From NCBI GenBank assembly GCA_003993805.1, contig RSEF01000003.1, positions 80,125,537 to 80,189,536 on the forward strand: a stretch of 64,000 nt of DNA, written 5' to 3'. This document shows, one piece after another, positions 26,337-39,232 of the stretch. The stretch is from Himantopus leucocephalus. Taxonomy: Eukaryota; Chordata; Aves; Charadriiformes; Recurvirostridae. Position 1 is the first letter of the stretch. The number at the start of each line of letters is the position of its first letter. The notes under the pieces were generated by a model, which searched no databases, had not been told where the DNA came from, and saw nothing but the letters and a program-made list of their open reading frames with translations. Both the position numbers and the translations under genes were made by a program.

Positions 26337-27514
26337 GTAAGTAAGGGTCCATGGCTTTGAGTTGAGTTTTTTGTCCTACACCCTTGATAGACTTCGTGGC
26401 AAAATGTTCCCGGTCATAACTCTACATGACATCAGGATTGTAGCTAGATTATGTGACTACAGCCAGGTGCTGTATACCTGACTGATTTCAAGAGGTACAG
26501 AAAAAGTGTTAAAAATCTGTCTCAGTTTTGTGAAGTCAGTATCAGGAAAAAATCTGACTACCTCTGCAGGTACTTCTATCTCTGTTTTGCTTCACACAAA
26601 AGTTGAAGCTTCAATCTTTCATGTATTTAGAACTTTTAAAAAGAATGATTCCTTCAAGATGACAACAACTCCTGAAATGATGAAAGCTTAAGAAAATACG
26701 TAACATACTGAAATATGCACACATATTGTACCTCATCTTGCCTAGTTCTCCATGAAATGTCAAAAGAACCTCCTACTGTGATATGTCTGTGAGCTCTGCA
26801 AGACTGATTAAATTTCTATATAATATCAATCGTTGCATCCTGTGAACCATAAATTATAAAATTTGTGTTCTATTTTATCACTCCATAAAACGGCTTAAAA
26901 CTTTTTTTCTTATCAGATACGAAGAATAAACTGTGACTCTCATTTTATTTGTGGCAATTTTATGCCCATACAGAAACAGTGTAAATGTGGTGTATATTCT
27001 TTATATATGTGTGTGAAAGAAATAGATTAAGAAAGCATTTGCTACAATAGTATAAATAATATTATGATTTATTTCTCAATTTTGTAGCATCCCAAAATAA
27101 GGGAACAAAATTACGTGTCCAAAGCCTAATACGTAAAGGTCCCTTGAGAGCAGAAGGGAGAATATTCAGGCTTTAAGAAGATGCAGTTTCCTCCCTTACA
27201 TTTTTAACTAGTGGAATAGCAAAATATAATCAGGAGATTGGTGTTAGAGAAGATTTGCTTTGTGACAGAAACTAGTGTTAAAAGGGCTCGTGGTCATTTC
27301 TCACACCACTTCAAGATGTGTGGTTTCTGTACAGAATCTCAACTTACACATTTAAATCGTATTCAATGTTTTTGACCTTTTGGCACCACACACCAAGAGG
27401 CTAATGTGAGGAATCTGTTCCTCTTGAATTGCTGACTGTAGTTTAAGTCCATTGTTCAGAGAATTTCAGGATTATGAATTTCAAACTAAGACGAACGTAA
27501 TAAAAATGTCTTTA

Positions 27515-27560
27515 TTCTCATTCTCATCTCTGTCTCACACTCTCTCACTCTCTCTCACAG
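27515..27560. repeat. TC/TCAC-rich microsatellite
   Basis: Interrupted TCTCAC units border the GC-richer segment that follows. Confidence 0.8.
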
Positions 27561-27923
27561 GGTTTTGTACTGCGGCTCATCACCATTGCATCCGAGTGCC
27601 TTCCAAATAAAATAAATAACAGTAGCAAAGCCTCTAGTGAACATCATGGGGAACATCAACATTGAGGGGCAGGGCTTATAAATCTGCATGCAACACTGTA
27701 TGAACGTGCTTAGATTGCTTCCAGACTGGAGCTGGCTTACATCCAGCTTCTTGAGTAAAGTGTACGTGAGCGACTTCAGGTCTATATTCACTGCAGGGAC
27801 TTGCTTCAGGGTTGACGCTTCTCTCAGGGCAGGGGTAGAGTGAGAGGAAGGTGAGACAGGAGGGTGTGTTTGTGTCACAGCTTTCGGGAGTTTGTGATAA
27901 TTGTGCATGAAGTTTTTCTTCAC
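27555..27923 (-). other. Compositionally distinct 122-codon open segment, unidentified
   Basis: The minus strand is open for 122 codons in sequence with more G, C and CpG than its surroundings. It begins with a Pro/Ser/Thr-rich part (SPSSHSTPALREAST), passes through LDVSQLQSGSNLSTFIQ, and ends with a hydrophobic, aromatic C-terminus. No domain is recognised, and no promoter or polyadenylation signal fits. It could be a retro-copy, part of an unrecognised repeat, or chance. The adjoining TC microsatellite gives a sharp boundary. Confidence 0.2.
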
Positions 27924-30062
27924 ATTCTAAGTCTCACAGTTATGAATACACCTGTGATTTCTTATGTTGCTCCTTAGTAGATATAAGCATTATGTTAATA
28001 ACTTTTCTTAATGAAAAAATAGTGAAACTAATTTGATTTTTTCATGTNTTTTTTTTAATACCTTCTTGCATCTTTAGTATTGTAGGTATCCTGAGCAATA
28101 TGCCATTAAATCAAGAGCAAACATAAGTTGATCATAACAGAGTGGCTTTCAAAAATGCAATATTCATTTTGAGAATGGATCATAAACAGAAGCCATTAGC
28201 AGGATTTTGCAAGATATAGTCTGTGGTAAAGTGTATGAATAAAAGTGGTAATTGCAAGAATTTTGAAATTTTAAGAGGTAAATATTGTAACAATGAACTG
28301 TAAAGTAAACGGTTTCAAAATTCTTAAAATCTGAGTCGCATCAAACCAGGTGCCAGTAAAAAAAAGTGAAAAAACCTCTTCCCTTAATGGAAACGTGTTT
28401 AGATTGTATGCATCATAGGGCAGATCCTGTGGCTGATTTTCTGTATAATGTAGTGGATGCTGTTTCACACACAGAGATTTTATTCAAATCCATTCAGAAG
28501 TTATCTTTATGAAACCATGTCATATAGTTGGCTACTTTGTCAAGAGCTGGCAAAAAAATGGTTTGCTGAAACATTTGAGCATCATCAGAAAGATACAGTA
28601 ACAGTGAACTGTTCAGTAGTAACCAGTTTTCTCGATGTGTTGATAAAAACTCTGGAGTTTAGGTAATTTCTGAAAGGTTAGTGGTTGCAACTAGGGTTTT
28701 TTTGAGTAAAATCTCCAAGTGTAGAAATTATGGTTCTAAAATCAGAGGTGTTGGTGCAGTCCTGTGCCTTGATTTTGGCTCTTCTGCTAGTTTTCTGGGG
28801 AAATATACTTTGTCCTGGGGGTGGGGGAAACAAGTATATAGGACCATCAATGATTAAGCAGTTCATCTAAAGATCTCTTATTTCAGCGCATTGTCACTTG
28901 CTGTATGTTCTTTGCATTTCTTGCCTAATTCATGTAGTCTCTTTAAAACTGAAAATGTTATCGAGCCTTGCAAAATGAGTAGTCATTTACCAGCTATTTT
29001 CAAATCTGCTGAAGGGAAAAAAACCTCGGGTATCGCATACGGAAAATGCGGGGTTTGTAATACATTAGCATGATTGCCTCAAGAGTGATTCTGATACAAA
29101 GGTTTTCCTGGACAGGGTCAGCATGATACATATACAACAATTGAACAATTAAGAGAAAGTTGTTGATTTCATAACCTTAGATGAAAAGAGACGTTAAAAC
29201 CTGAAAGCTCAAAGATTGCATAGATTTCCATTAGATTTTTCCTGAGTTGGGTTTTGTGCTTTCCATTCTTAAAGGATGCATCATTTGCAAAAACAGGGGA
29301 GTATTCACTTCTGTTGTACATCATAAACTTGATGACAGTTTTATAAGCTAAATGAGCATGGCATACAGATAATAGTTTTCCTGGTGTTGAGGCAAATGTA
29401 AAGACAGTATCTCTTAGTTTGAGTTGTTAAAAGAATTAATAACTTCTGTTCTCTTCAGTACCTGGAGACAAAAGTATCATTAAAAATGTTGTTTTGAAAG
29501 TAGAGAGTAATAGATCTGTTTTTGAAAATGTATGCAACACAGTAAGTAAAAAAAAGAGATTTCATTGTGGTCTTAATAAAATTTAGAAGGAATTTAATTG
29601 GAGTATGGCAAAAAGTACCAAAATATCTGTATAAATACATACATATTTGTCCTAAATGATTGGAAAGCTGAATAACAGGCATTTTCTGAACTAGACAGAC
29701 TATTCCTACATGTTCTGTATGAGCCTTTGTAGACAATCTTTGATATGAGTATTTTAGGAGAAATTGAGGAAAAGAGTAATTCTCTTATGACTTGTTTTTC
29801 TCATTAAAGATAATTTTGACATCACAGGATGATACTACATCTGATGAGGACAACATAAAATACTCAATTTGTTTGAAAATGTTTGGTTTTATTATGTCTA
29901 TATTCTGAAGTTGATTTATCTAGGTATTTAAAATCCTATTTTATTTTATTTTATTTTATATGGAAAATTAGAGTGAGGTGGCTGTAGAGCTAATGAAGGA
30001 CAGCAAAGGGGGCCATATACGCTTGAACCTCATGAGCTGCTGCTGCTGTTATTACTCAATAG

Positions 30063-30189
30063 ACAGTGTGGATCTAGACTGACAGCTAAAAGAATGAGAA
30101 GGCTGAAGAGGGATGTCTCGGAGACAAGACAGCTTGCAATGACTCTCTGGCTGGGTTTTGGAGGGGAGCAAGAAGATGCTTTGCTCTCG
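30063..30189 (+). other. Candidate 127-bp exon on the plus strand
   Basis: CTGCTGTTATTACTCAATAG precedes 127 bp ending CTCTCG|GTAGGTAC. Two frames stop early. The remaining one is open with 1 nt and 42 codons, ending at a codon boundary. It is basic (TAKRMRRLKRDVSETRQLA), then Gly/Glu-rich. The segment is less AT-rich than its flanks, which makes it one of the more coding-like pieces, but no family is recognised. Phase agrees with candidates at 26288 and 32320. Confidence 0.25.
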
Positions 30190-30397
30190 GTAGGTACGCA
30201 AAAGGAGATAGATCAATAGCACTTTATCAGAGTTCCTGGCAGAACCGAGACTCTAGAATGTCAGCCAAAAGGGAGAACGGTGATAATATATAGGTAAAGT
30301 TACTAAAACTTAAACTTTTTATTCTTTTTCAAGTGTTAAGATCCTTTCTAGAAGCCTAATGAGTTGATATCAATTTAAAAAGGTTTGGTGGTTGGGG

Positions 30398-30462
30398 TTT
30401 TTTTTTTGGGGGGGGGTGCTTTCTTGTTTCAGGGTTGTGTTTTTTTTNTTTTTTTTTTTTTT
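30398..30462. repeat. T10-G9 run and T-run broken by an N
   Basis: Ten T then nine G at 30398-30416, and a 23-position T tract at 30440-30462 containing an N at 30448. Homopolymer assembly uncertainty is likely. Confidence 0.85.
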
Positions 30463-32319
30463 ATTCTGCAGAAAGGTTCTATTTTAAAGCCTTCACATAA
30501 CACCTTAAGTTTTAGGATTTGGAACAAAGCAATTTCAATTAATGGATGCTTCACAAAGTCACATTCTGCCTTTTGAATCAAAAGATTTCTATAAGGAATG
30601 AATATGTCATTATTTTATTTTTTAAAACCTTCCTTAAAAAGAATCAACTTGTTTAAAAATTTAGTTCAGTAGAAAACATTTAAGCAACAGAAAGCTTCAT
30701 CCCTTTTTCTTCCATGGGGTTGCACATTTAGAACTTAACTAAATTTGAGAATCAAAAGTGAATAAATAGGGAAGTAAAAGTCCCAGAGGTGTAGAAAATG
30801 ACTCAGAAATGTGGAGTTCTCTAAGTTAGTTAAAGAAAATTAAAGAAAATAAATGAAGATGCCACCTATTTGAATCCTGGGAAGACTGCTTATCCCAGCA
30901 GAAAGATAGCTCTTATCACCTCAACTGAAGGAAGAATCACAGGCTTAGGAAGCAATTAATATTTTGAATCAAAAAAGATAGAAACAGGTGTGAAGGTCAA
31001 ATATACAAAGAAAAAGACTGGGATTTTATTCAAGAAAATCTGAAAAATACCCAGTGCTCTGGATTCAGTAGATGAAAGCTCACGGACTTGCCCGGGGAAG
31101 GGACAGTAAAGAAAGCAACAGTTAAAGCTTTTCAGCTTTGCATTGCCGGTGTCTTTCATGTATACTTCCTTTTTCAGGTAATGGTCTTCCTGCAGAGTCC
31201 TTCCAATAATGATATTAGTTGGGATAGAAGTTTAATAATGTAGATGTTAGCCCGCTAGAAACTGGGCTTCAGTAACCGCTGACTATCACACAGGCTCTTA
31301 GGCAGCTGCCAGGCAAATATAAAGGTCTCCAGTATTCAGAAATAATTACAAAGAGGCAAATTCTGGGCATCTGTTTTTGTTTCTTACTCAAAAAACTTTA
31401 AATGTACCTTCGATTTCTGCAATTATATTTCTTGGGGGCTCAGCGCAAGTTTTCTCTAAAAACTGGACACTGCATGCCAGACCTTTGATCTAAAGACCCT
31501 AACAGCAATTGAAATTGTAGCTCCCAAACTTGTTCCCAGGTAGCACTGTTATATTTCAGGAAGTTAAATTATAAGAATGAGTAGAATTTAGAAGGGCAAA
31601 GGCATGGAAATAAACAGAGTGCTTTCTACCTTTCTAAAACTTCATAAAAAAAAAAATATTTTTCCTGTAGAAAATAATTTAACAGGACTAAAGTTATATG
31701 AAACACCGTTACTGAGAACCTGTTAGTATTAATAATGTGTTTTGAGAAACACTGATGCTAGTCTCATATCACAGGAAGATGTATAAGAGTTCATTTTGAT
31801 GAAAGCTTACTATACAAATAGGCAAGACCAACAAAGAGTGGAGAAGGAAATAAACACGTGGAAAGGTCAAATGACTTGTAGGATGGGAGCAGTAAATTGG
31901 CCTGTATCCCACTCCTGATCTGTACCTATTAAACCAATAGCAGATGACAGTTCCTAAATAGGTCACAGAGGCATTCTTATTGGGAGTGAGAAGGTGATAA
32001 TAGGTGAGATAATTACAAGGTGCAACTGTTTACCTCAGCTATCTAACTGCTAACTACCTATAATTAAGCAGCAGCTCTAGTGCTGTATGACTGGTAAGTT
32101 AATGTAAATACTTTCAGCTAGTCGTTAGCAGCCTTTGCTCTGCAGAAATTAAGTTGCTGCTGACTCGGAGAGTTTCATGAAGACTGCTGAGACAAAAGGA
32201 GGTCGTGCTTTTCTAGAAAGTTTGAGAAATACTACATTAAGCTGCACTTTTTCTCAAATATTCTAGTCGTCTTCTGATTTTACTTCACAAAGCTTGACAT
32301 TTGTGGTTTGCTTTTACAG

Positions 32320-32360
32320 ATCATAGGGTCTGTTCATACATTAACTCTGCCCATAATTAG
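32320..32360 (+). other. Candidate 41-bp exon with strong splice sites
   Basis: GTGGTTTGCTTTTACAG is followed by 41 bp and ATTAG|GTGAGTGAAG, both near consensus. Only the phase-0 frame is open (IIGSVHTLTLPII plus 2 nt). The phase fits candidates before (30063) and after (44151). Short and unrecognised. Confidence 0.22.
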
Positions 32361-35300
32361 GTGAGTGAAGATCGCAAGCACAGCAAGAATTTCAGCTTTC
32401 CCCTCTGTGGCTGAAATTCAATTAATGGTAGTGTTCTCCTGCATGGTAGCTAAGGTATCCCCTATTAGGCGTTTCAACAGCTCTATTTTTAATTTGTTGC
32501 TTAAAATCTGGTTTTGTCCCTCTTATTACTTATGGAAGTCTACGACAGCCACTTTCATGTGAATACTGGGAATAAGTCTTATGCTCCTGTTCATCATAAA
32601 ATATTTATCCTTCTGTGAGTATCCAGCCAGCTATTCAAGGAAAGCATGGACGTGCAGTTAGAAAAGCATTTTTAGTAGGAAAGTTTTAGTGTTGTGTCAC
32701 TATATGTGTCCCCCATGGTACCCTTCCTGGTTCCCTTTATTATAATTTTTTTTTTCTAGAAGATGCTGGCTTGACTCATTGTCTATGATTTTGTAAGATC
32801 TCCTGATGGGGAATACAAGTGAATGCTGTCTCTTCTGATGTGTTGGTATATATCCTCAAGGGAGCAAAAAAGAGACTACAGTTTAGTTGAGCCTCTGTAG
32901 CAGTTAGCTCTCTTGTTCTCTGTGGGGAACTCTAGAATGGAAAAGGCAGCCAGTCATGCATGCTGTAATTTACATCTGATTGATGAAGGGTTTAGATTCA
33001 CAGGAACAATTTGCACTGGGACTCCTGTGGGCCTAAAACTGAAATATTTTGCCACTGCTATCCAGCATTAATTTTTGTCTTGATCAGTCTCATATCTTTC
33101 CACATCAAGTTCGTTCTCAGAATTAACCCTTGAAGTTATACAGTTAAATGCTGCTTGGTAGTCCTTGTTTCCTGTGTTAAATCATCAAGTAAGTTACGTT
33201 GTAGCTGAAAACTCTTTCTAATAATCAGCTAAATAGATTTTATGCGAAAAAAATATGCCATACAGTATTTGCTATGCTTGCAAAGTCAATTAAGCCTTTA
33301 TTTTTAGAATAACCAAATATTTGCACGTTAATTCACTAAGGTCTTCAGGAAAAGCACAGCCTTTAAGCAGAAAACCAGCATCAAACAAAAGCTTTTGGAC
33401 ATCTCAAAAAGAACAAGAAACTAGTATTTAGTAATGCAATGGAATGAGGTCAGTAAGGTATTATCAGTAAGTTCTCAAATGAACATATATACTAAACGAA
33501 ATACTGTCAAAACTTACTATTTTTCAAAATACGTTTGTTGCATAGTTTATATTGCTGTCACAAAAAATATAGCTCCTGTTGCCCCAGGAATCCCTGCAAC
33601 CACCACTCTGCAGGTTTTGTTCTGACCTAGCATGTGCCACGCTAAAGCTACGCATCTAGAAGCCTCTTGAAGTTAAAGGATTGAGGATAGTTGAGTTTGT
33701 TAGGGTTTTTTTTTTTCCCTGAACTTCACTGTTTTTGAAGTATCAGGCCACAGCGAGGGGAAAATGACAATGAATCTTTCCNGAATGTAATGCAATGTAA
33801 GAGTAATCAGTAGCACTGTTTGCAAAGGCATAAAATATTTCTTCACTTAAATATGCCTTCAAAATGAAACGCCAGAAAATTCTCATTCTTTATGTATATT
33901 TCCAGACTAGCTAAATATGTAAATATATAAATTTGCTGTAAAACTTATTAATGGGCATTTGTTTACATATTTTTATCTCAATTACCTATGCCCATAGGAC
34001 CCATTCAATCAATTTTTCACTAAGTAGTTTTCAAAATATAATTACTCTTATGGGTAGGTCTATGAACAGCGGTGTCATTTACACTATAGTTCACTAATTG
34101 CACTTCTAAGCCATTATAATGAATTATACTTGTACATTCTTCAAGAAGATCAGTTAATGCTAATCACTTCTATCACATATATCACTTAGAAGACATCCAT
34201 CTATAACAGCCTTTTCATTTACAGTCTCATTCCCTTTTAATTTTCTTGCATTGTAAGATATGGCCATAAATGTATAGCGTGTGCTCACATAACCAGTTAG
34301 CCTTGTAAACTTGGTGACGGAAGCTGAGTTTTAAAATTTGGAAGATGTCTTTTTCTATTTTTGAATAAATTTAAGATGGAAATTATTAGGTTAGTGATTA
34401 TTAGATGTACAGTTCTAGAACATCAGGAATTACTGGCTATAAGAATAACAGAAATAAATACTTCTAGTATGAAACTTGATAGATTTATGAATGAGATGTA
34501 TAGGGCAGATTATTTTTTGTTAGATGACCAGATTTGTTGACTCAGATGCTTTTCTAGCCCTATTTTTTGTGCTTTAACAAGACAGAGCAGTATGTTCTGC
34601 AAAGTAAGGAGCCGAGTGCTTTTGTCTAACTAATCTATAGACTGAATGCCTAGATGCAGGCAGTAAAAAGATTCATTCGTAGGATGAGAGACGCTGAAAT
34701 AATGATCTCATACTTGCATGAAATCCTTCTGACTAGTTTGACAAGGAAAGTGTAATTTCTTAAGATGTGGGAAACTCTGCTGGGGATTTCGGTACATGAA
34801 GCCCAGTTGTCCTAAGTGTGAAAAAAGAGCTGCCACCTCTTCTCTCCTTGTTATCATCACAGAATATTAAGACAATGTTTCACTAGTACCTTACCGGAAT
34901 TTTAAGAAGTTGTGGTAACACATATAGCAAGGATCTTAAAAATGAAACATGCATGAAAAATGAATTGCTGTATGCATGCTATATCTAGTACAAACAATAA
35001 GCACTAACCGGTATTATAGATGTTATGATTGGAATTCTCATAAAATTTCTATGATACCTAAGCTGCTGGTGTCTTTACTCACATTTGAGTTTCTAAGGGA
35101 TAACAGCGAAGACAAACTATTTATGTATCAAAATATCAGAAATATGAAACAAGTGGTCTCTTTGTTAGGTTTCCAAGCGGAAGGAAAACATGAGCTGAAA
35201 AATATAAAATCAGTTTAATTCAGCTCCAAATTGCAGCTCACTATAAAATAAAAGTTAATGATTAAAAAGAAGGCCTATGGCTAAAAAATATACTTTGAAA

Positions 35301-36473
35301 GGGTGCAAGAAATTCTTTGTCAAAAAATTACAGTATAAGTAAAAGCGACACAAAGGAGTTTTATAGTGTTGGAGTAGTATAACTTCCTTGAGAGTAATCA
35401 CACGCATCAGTAACCAAACCAGCTTACTTTACAGATGGAGAGAAAAGGGGCAATAGTATTTTAAAATCCATTTTTTGTGTGTGTGCTTAATACCTCTAGT
35501 GGGAGGTTCCCATCAGACATTCCAAAGACATTTTTTTTCATGGTGCAATTCCATTGACCAGTTCACTACATCAATTTTATTTACAGTTGTTGACATACAT
35601 TCTTTAAATTTTGGCATCTTAACTTACGACTTACAGAGTTGTCTATTCAGTAAAGCTAGGGGGTCGTCACGCTGGCTGACACATTAACCGCATTCTCTCC
35701 ATCTCATGTGGAAGAGTGTAAGAGAATAATTAGGAGGAAAGTAAGATAGCTGGTGAAATTCCTAGCCTTAAATAGAAGATAAAGTGATAAAGAGAGGAAA
35801 AATAAGAAAGCTAGTTTGCATAATAAGGGAGGAAGAGGCAATGTAAATAGACCATGAACTGCACCTAAGAGATGAGGTAAAGAATCAGTACAGCAGACTA
35901 AATCCTGAAGGAAACCTGGTTGAGAGAAGTACTGCAAATCCCCCCCAAAATCGGGAAAAGTCAGTTTCACATAGCTGGAGTCTGCTTGTCAACAAGAATA
36001 AGATGCCCTGGAAAAACTCCCAAAGAAGAGCTTTTCCATGAACTATCTTCCAGCTGCCAAACTATGAAATGTGAATCTTAGATTATAAATCAATTTTATG
36101 GGAGCAAGGAAAAATCCACCATTATTCTTTATGTCAGGAGAAATCTATATGACATCAAATTTTTAGAATTTATACTAAGGTATTGTCCTTGTGCATCTCA
36201 TAATTTTATTTTTTCTAGTTATTAGATATACAGATTTTTTTTCCTCAATATTAGCATCTTGGAACAAGTATGCTGTTAAAAACATCTCAGCCAAATCATT
36301 CCAGTGGTTTGTGAGGGCTTTTTTGTTTATTTTATTTTTATTATTTGTTAAATGTTATTTCAGGTGTGAGTTTAAACTGTATGGAACTGCATTCCCCTAG
36401 GAGGAGTGGGAGAATGTTCTGTCATGTATACACTGTGTTTCCCTTAGTTTTTCTACCCCCAAGTTTGTAGCCA

Positions 36474-36483
36474 CCATATATGG
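36474..36483. promoter_or_regulatory. Perfect CArG box (SRF site) sequence
   Basis: CCATATATGG matches CC(A/T)6GG exactly. A 10-bp AT-rich motif is expected by chance every few tens of kilobases here, so function is unproven. Confidence 0.15.
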
Positions 36484-37756
36484 AGTATTATCAGAGCAGG
36501 CAAGATATGGATATGGAACACGCTTGGGGTGCTTTGACATCTGAACCCAGTCCATGGGTACAAAGAAAACCAAAGTTTTAACAATTCTAAAGCTAGGTCA
36601 TTGACTAAGTAGCTAAAAGTAAGGGGTGAGTGAAAGGAGATTAGAGAGTGCTTTAGCTACAGACAGAAATATCCATAGAATCCGTTTTTTTCTTCTGCTG
36701 CTCTAGAGTCCTGCACTATTTGGCACAGATCCATGACTGTGAAAGGTCCACTCCTATGCCCATCCCTTAACCTTTTCTGTTATCCACTGATAGTCTATGC
36801 CTCTAGGCCTCTGAAGGACCTACTGTCAGAGCACCTGGCATGCATGATAGTGGTTTAAGACTATACTTTTAGGTGCACTGTGTGAAGGCAGGAAATTTTG
36901 TTCCGAGGAGCGGCCCTGAAAAGAGACTTACCAAATAGTTATAGTCATTAAACCAGAGTTGCACTACTGTAACTTTTATTCTCTCTGTAGTTCATAGGTC
37001 TGCTTAACGTGGAATAACCATGACATAAGAATGGTTGAAATACATCATATAAAAGGTATATCTAGACTAATGTCTTGCCTATAGTGCTGGTGAGTAGTGG
37101 ATACTTAAGGAAGACAAGAACATACAGAATTTCTCTGACTGTAGCATTTCCCGCAAACAGTGCTTAGGGCTTGCATGAGGGAGACGTGGAAGTTGGACTG
37201 CTGTGTTTAATAACTGCCAATGTACCTGTCCTCCATCAACTAGTCTCAGCCTTCTCTGAAGCCATTTACACTTTTGGCCTTTAGAGATTCAGAAAGAAAA
37301 ACTGCAGCTCCACAGCGTATTATGCATTGGACAAAGCAGTACTTCTTCTTTTTATTTTTTTCTTTTTTTTTCAAATCTATTGTTTGATGATGTCACTGAG
37401 TGTTGATAGTTTTAGTTCTATGAGGCATAATGACTTATTCCAACCTCCTCTTTTTCCCTCTGTTTATGACTTTGGATTTCTATTGTATTGCCACTCAGTC
37501 ATGCCTTCTATGTCATGTCTTACTCCGCTAAGTTTTTTCTCATTTGAAAGCACTACCATGCCTGTCACTGTTCTTGCCTTTTTCTATTTTTCTATTGCTA
37601 TTCTTTCTTTTTTTTATAAAAAAAAAGACAGATCAGAGTTACATGCTATATTGATGAAGTAGATGTATTTCTTGAATAGCGCACAGTGATGTTTTCTCTT
37701 TTACTGTAAATTTGTTTCTTTTCTTTTTCTGCCTTCTTTATGAACACTGGTGATCA

Positions 37757-38500
37757 GTTCGTGGAATTGAACTGCCTGACTAGCTTGTTGGATGAGGGGA
37801 GAACAATTGATGTTTATCTTTAGTAGAGCTTTTGACATTATCTCCCCATGGACAAGCTGGCAAAGTACAGGTTAGATTTGCGCACAGGTGCAGAGGATTG
37901 TGATCAGTGGCAGAAAGTCCAGCTGGAAGCAATTCTGTAGTGAGGTATCTAGTGGTGTTCATCAGAGGTTGGTAGTGGGGCTAATCCTGTTGAACACTTT
38001 CATTAATGACCTGGATGATGAGACAGAGTATATCCTCAGCAAGTTTGCAGATGATACAAAACTGAGAGGTGCGCTGCCATTCAGAGGGACCTGGACAAGC
38101 TGAAGAAATGTAGCTGAGATGAATCTCATGAAGTTTGACAAAGGGAAATGTGAAGTCCTGCCCCTGGGAAACAATATCCCTAGGCACCTGTACAGACTGG
38201 TGGCTCACCAGCTGGAAAGCAGCTCAGCAGAGAAAGACATTGGGTTCTTGGTAGACAGCAAACTGACCATGAACAAGAAATGCATTGTCACAGCAAAGAA
38301 GGCTAACAACATCCTGGGCTGCATTAGGCAGAGCATTGCCAGAAGGCTGGGGGAGGTGATCCTTGCTCTCTAATCATCACTGGTGAGACACGTCTAGACT
38401 GCTGGGTCCAGTTCTGGATGATTAAGAGACTGGAGCACCTTTCATGCCACTTAAAAAGACTAAAAAAGCTGGGGTTGTTTAGCCTCAAGAAGAGAACCCA
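37757..38500 (+). mobile_element. CR1 LINE fragment, reverse-transcriptase and C-terminal part
   Basis: The plus strand encodes the CR1 second open frame in order, with several stops and frameshifts. First comes a decayed YLDFSKAFD block near 37810. Then KYRLDLRTG and RIVISGRKSSW at about 37870-37925, a degraded QGSVLGP block, and FINDLDD. Then LSKFADDTKL at about 38035-38066, with the FADD catalytic motif intact at 38044-38055. Next are NLMKFDKGKCEVLPLG, ESSSAEKDIGFLVDSKL and AKKANNILGCIRQSIARR, and last KKLGLFSLKKR near 38480. It is 5'-truncated and ends before the CR1 3' tail. Inactive copy; family assignment is by well-known avian CR1 motifs. Confidence 0.93.
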
Positions 38501-38984
38501 AACAGTTCTTTGATTGTGTGAATTATCTGCAGTGTCTTCAAAATCTTTCATGAGTGCCAACCAAGAAAGTTTAAAATCCACCATAGTCTATTTAAAATTA
38601 TTTTGACTTTTTCACGTATGTTCTTCATATCTACTGCTTTGAAATCCATCTGCTGTTTTATCAGTTGGTCACTCAGTATTGTGAATTGGCTGGGTACTGA
38701 CTGGATAAAAAGAAACTTTGTAGGGAAGAGCCTGGGGGTCTTGGTGGACAAGTTGAATATGAGTAAGCATGGTACCCTTGCAGCAACGAAGGACAACTGC
38801 ATAGTCCAGAGGTGGAGGGAAGTATTTTTTTTCTTTCTGTTTAGCACTTTTGGTGCTACTGGAGTACTGTGCCCAATTTTATGCTCTGCTAAAGGATGCA
38901 TGACATAGAAGGAGCAGCTGAGAGAGGTGACTTTATTTGGCCTTAAGGACAGAAGACCCAGGGAGGACCTTACCACTGGCTTGA

Positions 38985-39224
38985 ACTACCAGTGGGACAT
39001 TGCAGAGTAGACAGAACTAGACTCTTCTAGAGGTCCATAGTGAAAAGATCAGAGCTGTGAAAAGGGACATTCCAATTAAACTGTGAAAAGTTGTTTTGTT
39101 TTGNACTACCAGTGGGACATTGCAGAGTAGACAGAACTAGACTCTTCTCAGAGGTCCATAGTGAAAAGATCAGAGCTGTGAAAAGGGAAATTCCAATTAA
39201 ACTGTGAAAAGTTGTTTTGTTTTG
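38985..39224. other. Contig junction (N at 39104) with 119/120-bp duplicated ends
   Basis: Bases 38985-39103 and 39105-39224 are the same sequence except for one inserted C and one substitution. The copies meet exactly at the single N, so this is most simply two overlapping contig ends left unmerged. Confidence 0.85.
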
Positions 39225-39232
39225 TTTTGTTT
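39211..39232. repeat. (GTTTT)n simple repeat in CR1
   Basis: About four GTTTT units lie at the point where the duplicated contig ends stop agreeing, so they are a likely cause of the failed merge. Confidence 0.85.

Larger units (their letters stand above)
22120..37756. other. Mostly unique AT-rich DNA, no gene recognised
   Basis: No recognisable gene or interspersed repeat over 15 kb other than the candidate exons and simple repeats listed. Simple repeats include (ATTTT)n at 29937-29960 and T/G runs near 30398-30462. Single unexplained Ns lie at 28048, 30448 and 33782, the first two beside T homopolymers. The stretch 25980-26240, rich in ATTA, AATAATG and TTTATGA cores, looks like conserved regulatory DNA, but this cannot be tested here. 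Confidence 0.45.

Noticed and set aside
35420..35460. TTACTTTACAGATGGAGAGA, like an antisense MIR core
   Set aside because: Only one block resembles MIR and the following blocks (protease-like GGTCACACAGC order) are absent. Too weak.
37327..37662. 111-codon plus-strand frame rich in Phe and Leu
   Set aside because: It is produced by T-rich low-complexity DNA. There is no family resemblance, and the hydrophobicity is a composition effect.
38119..38373. Open frames of 70-140 codons across 37.9-39.3 kb
   Set aside because: These are pieces of the decayed CR1 reverse transcriptase or antisense shadows of it, not host genes.
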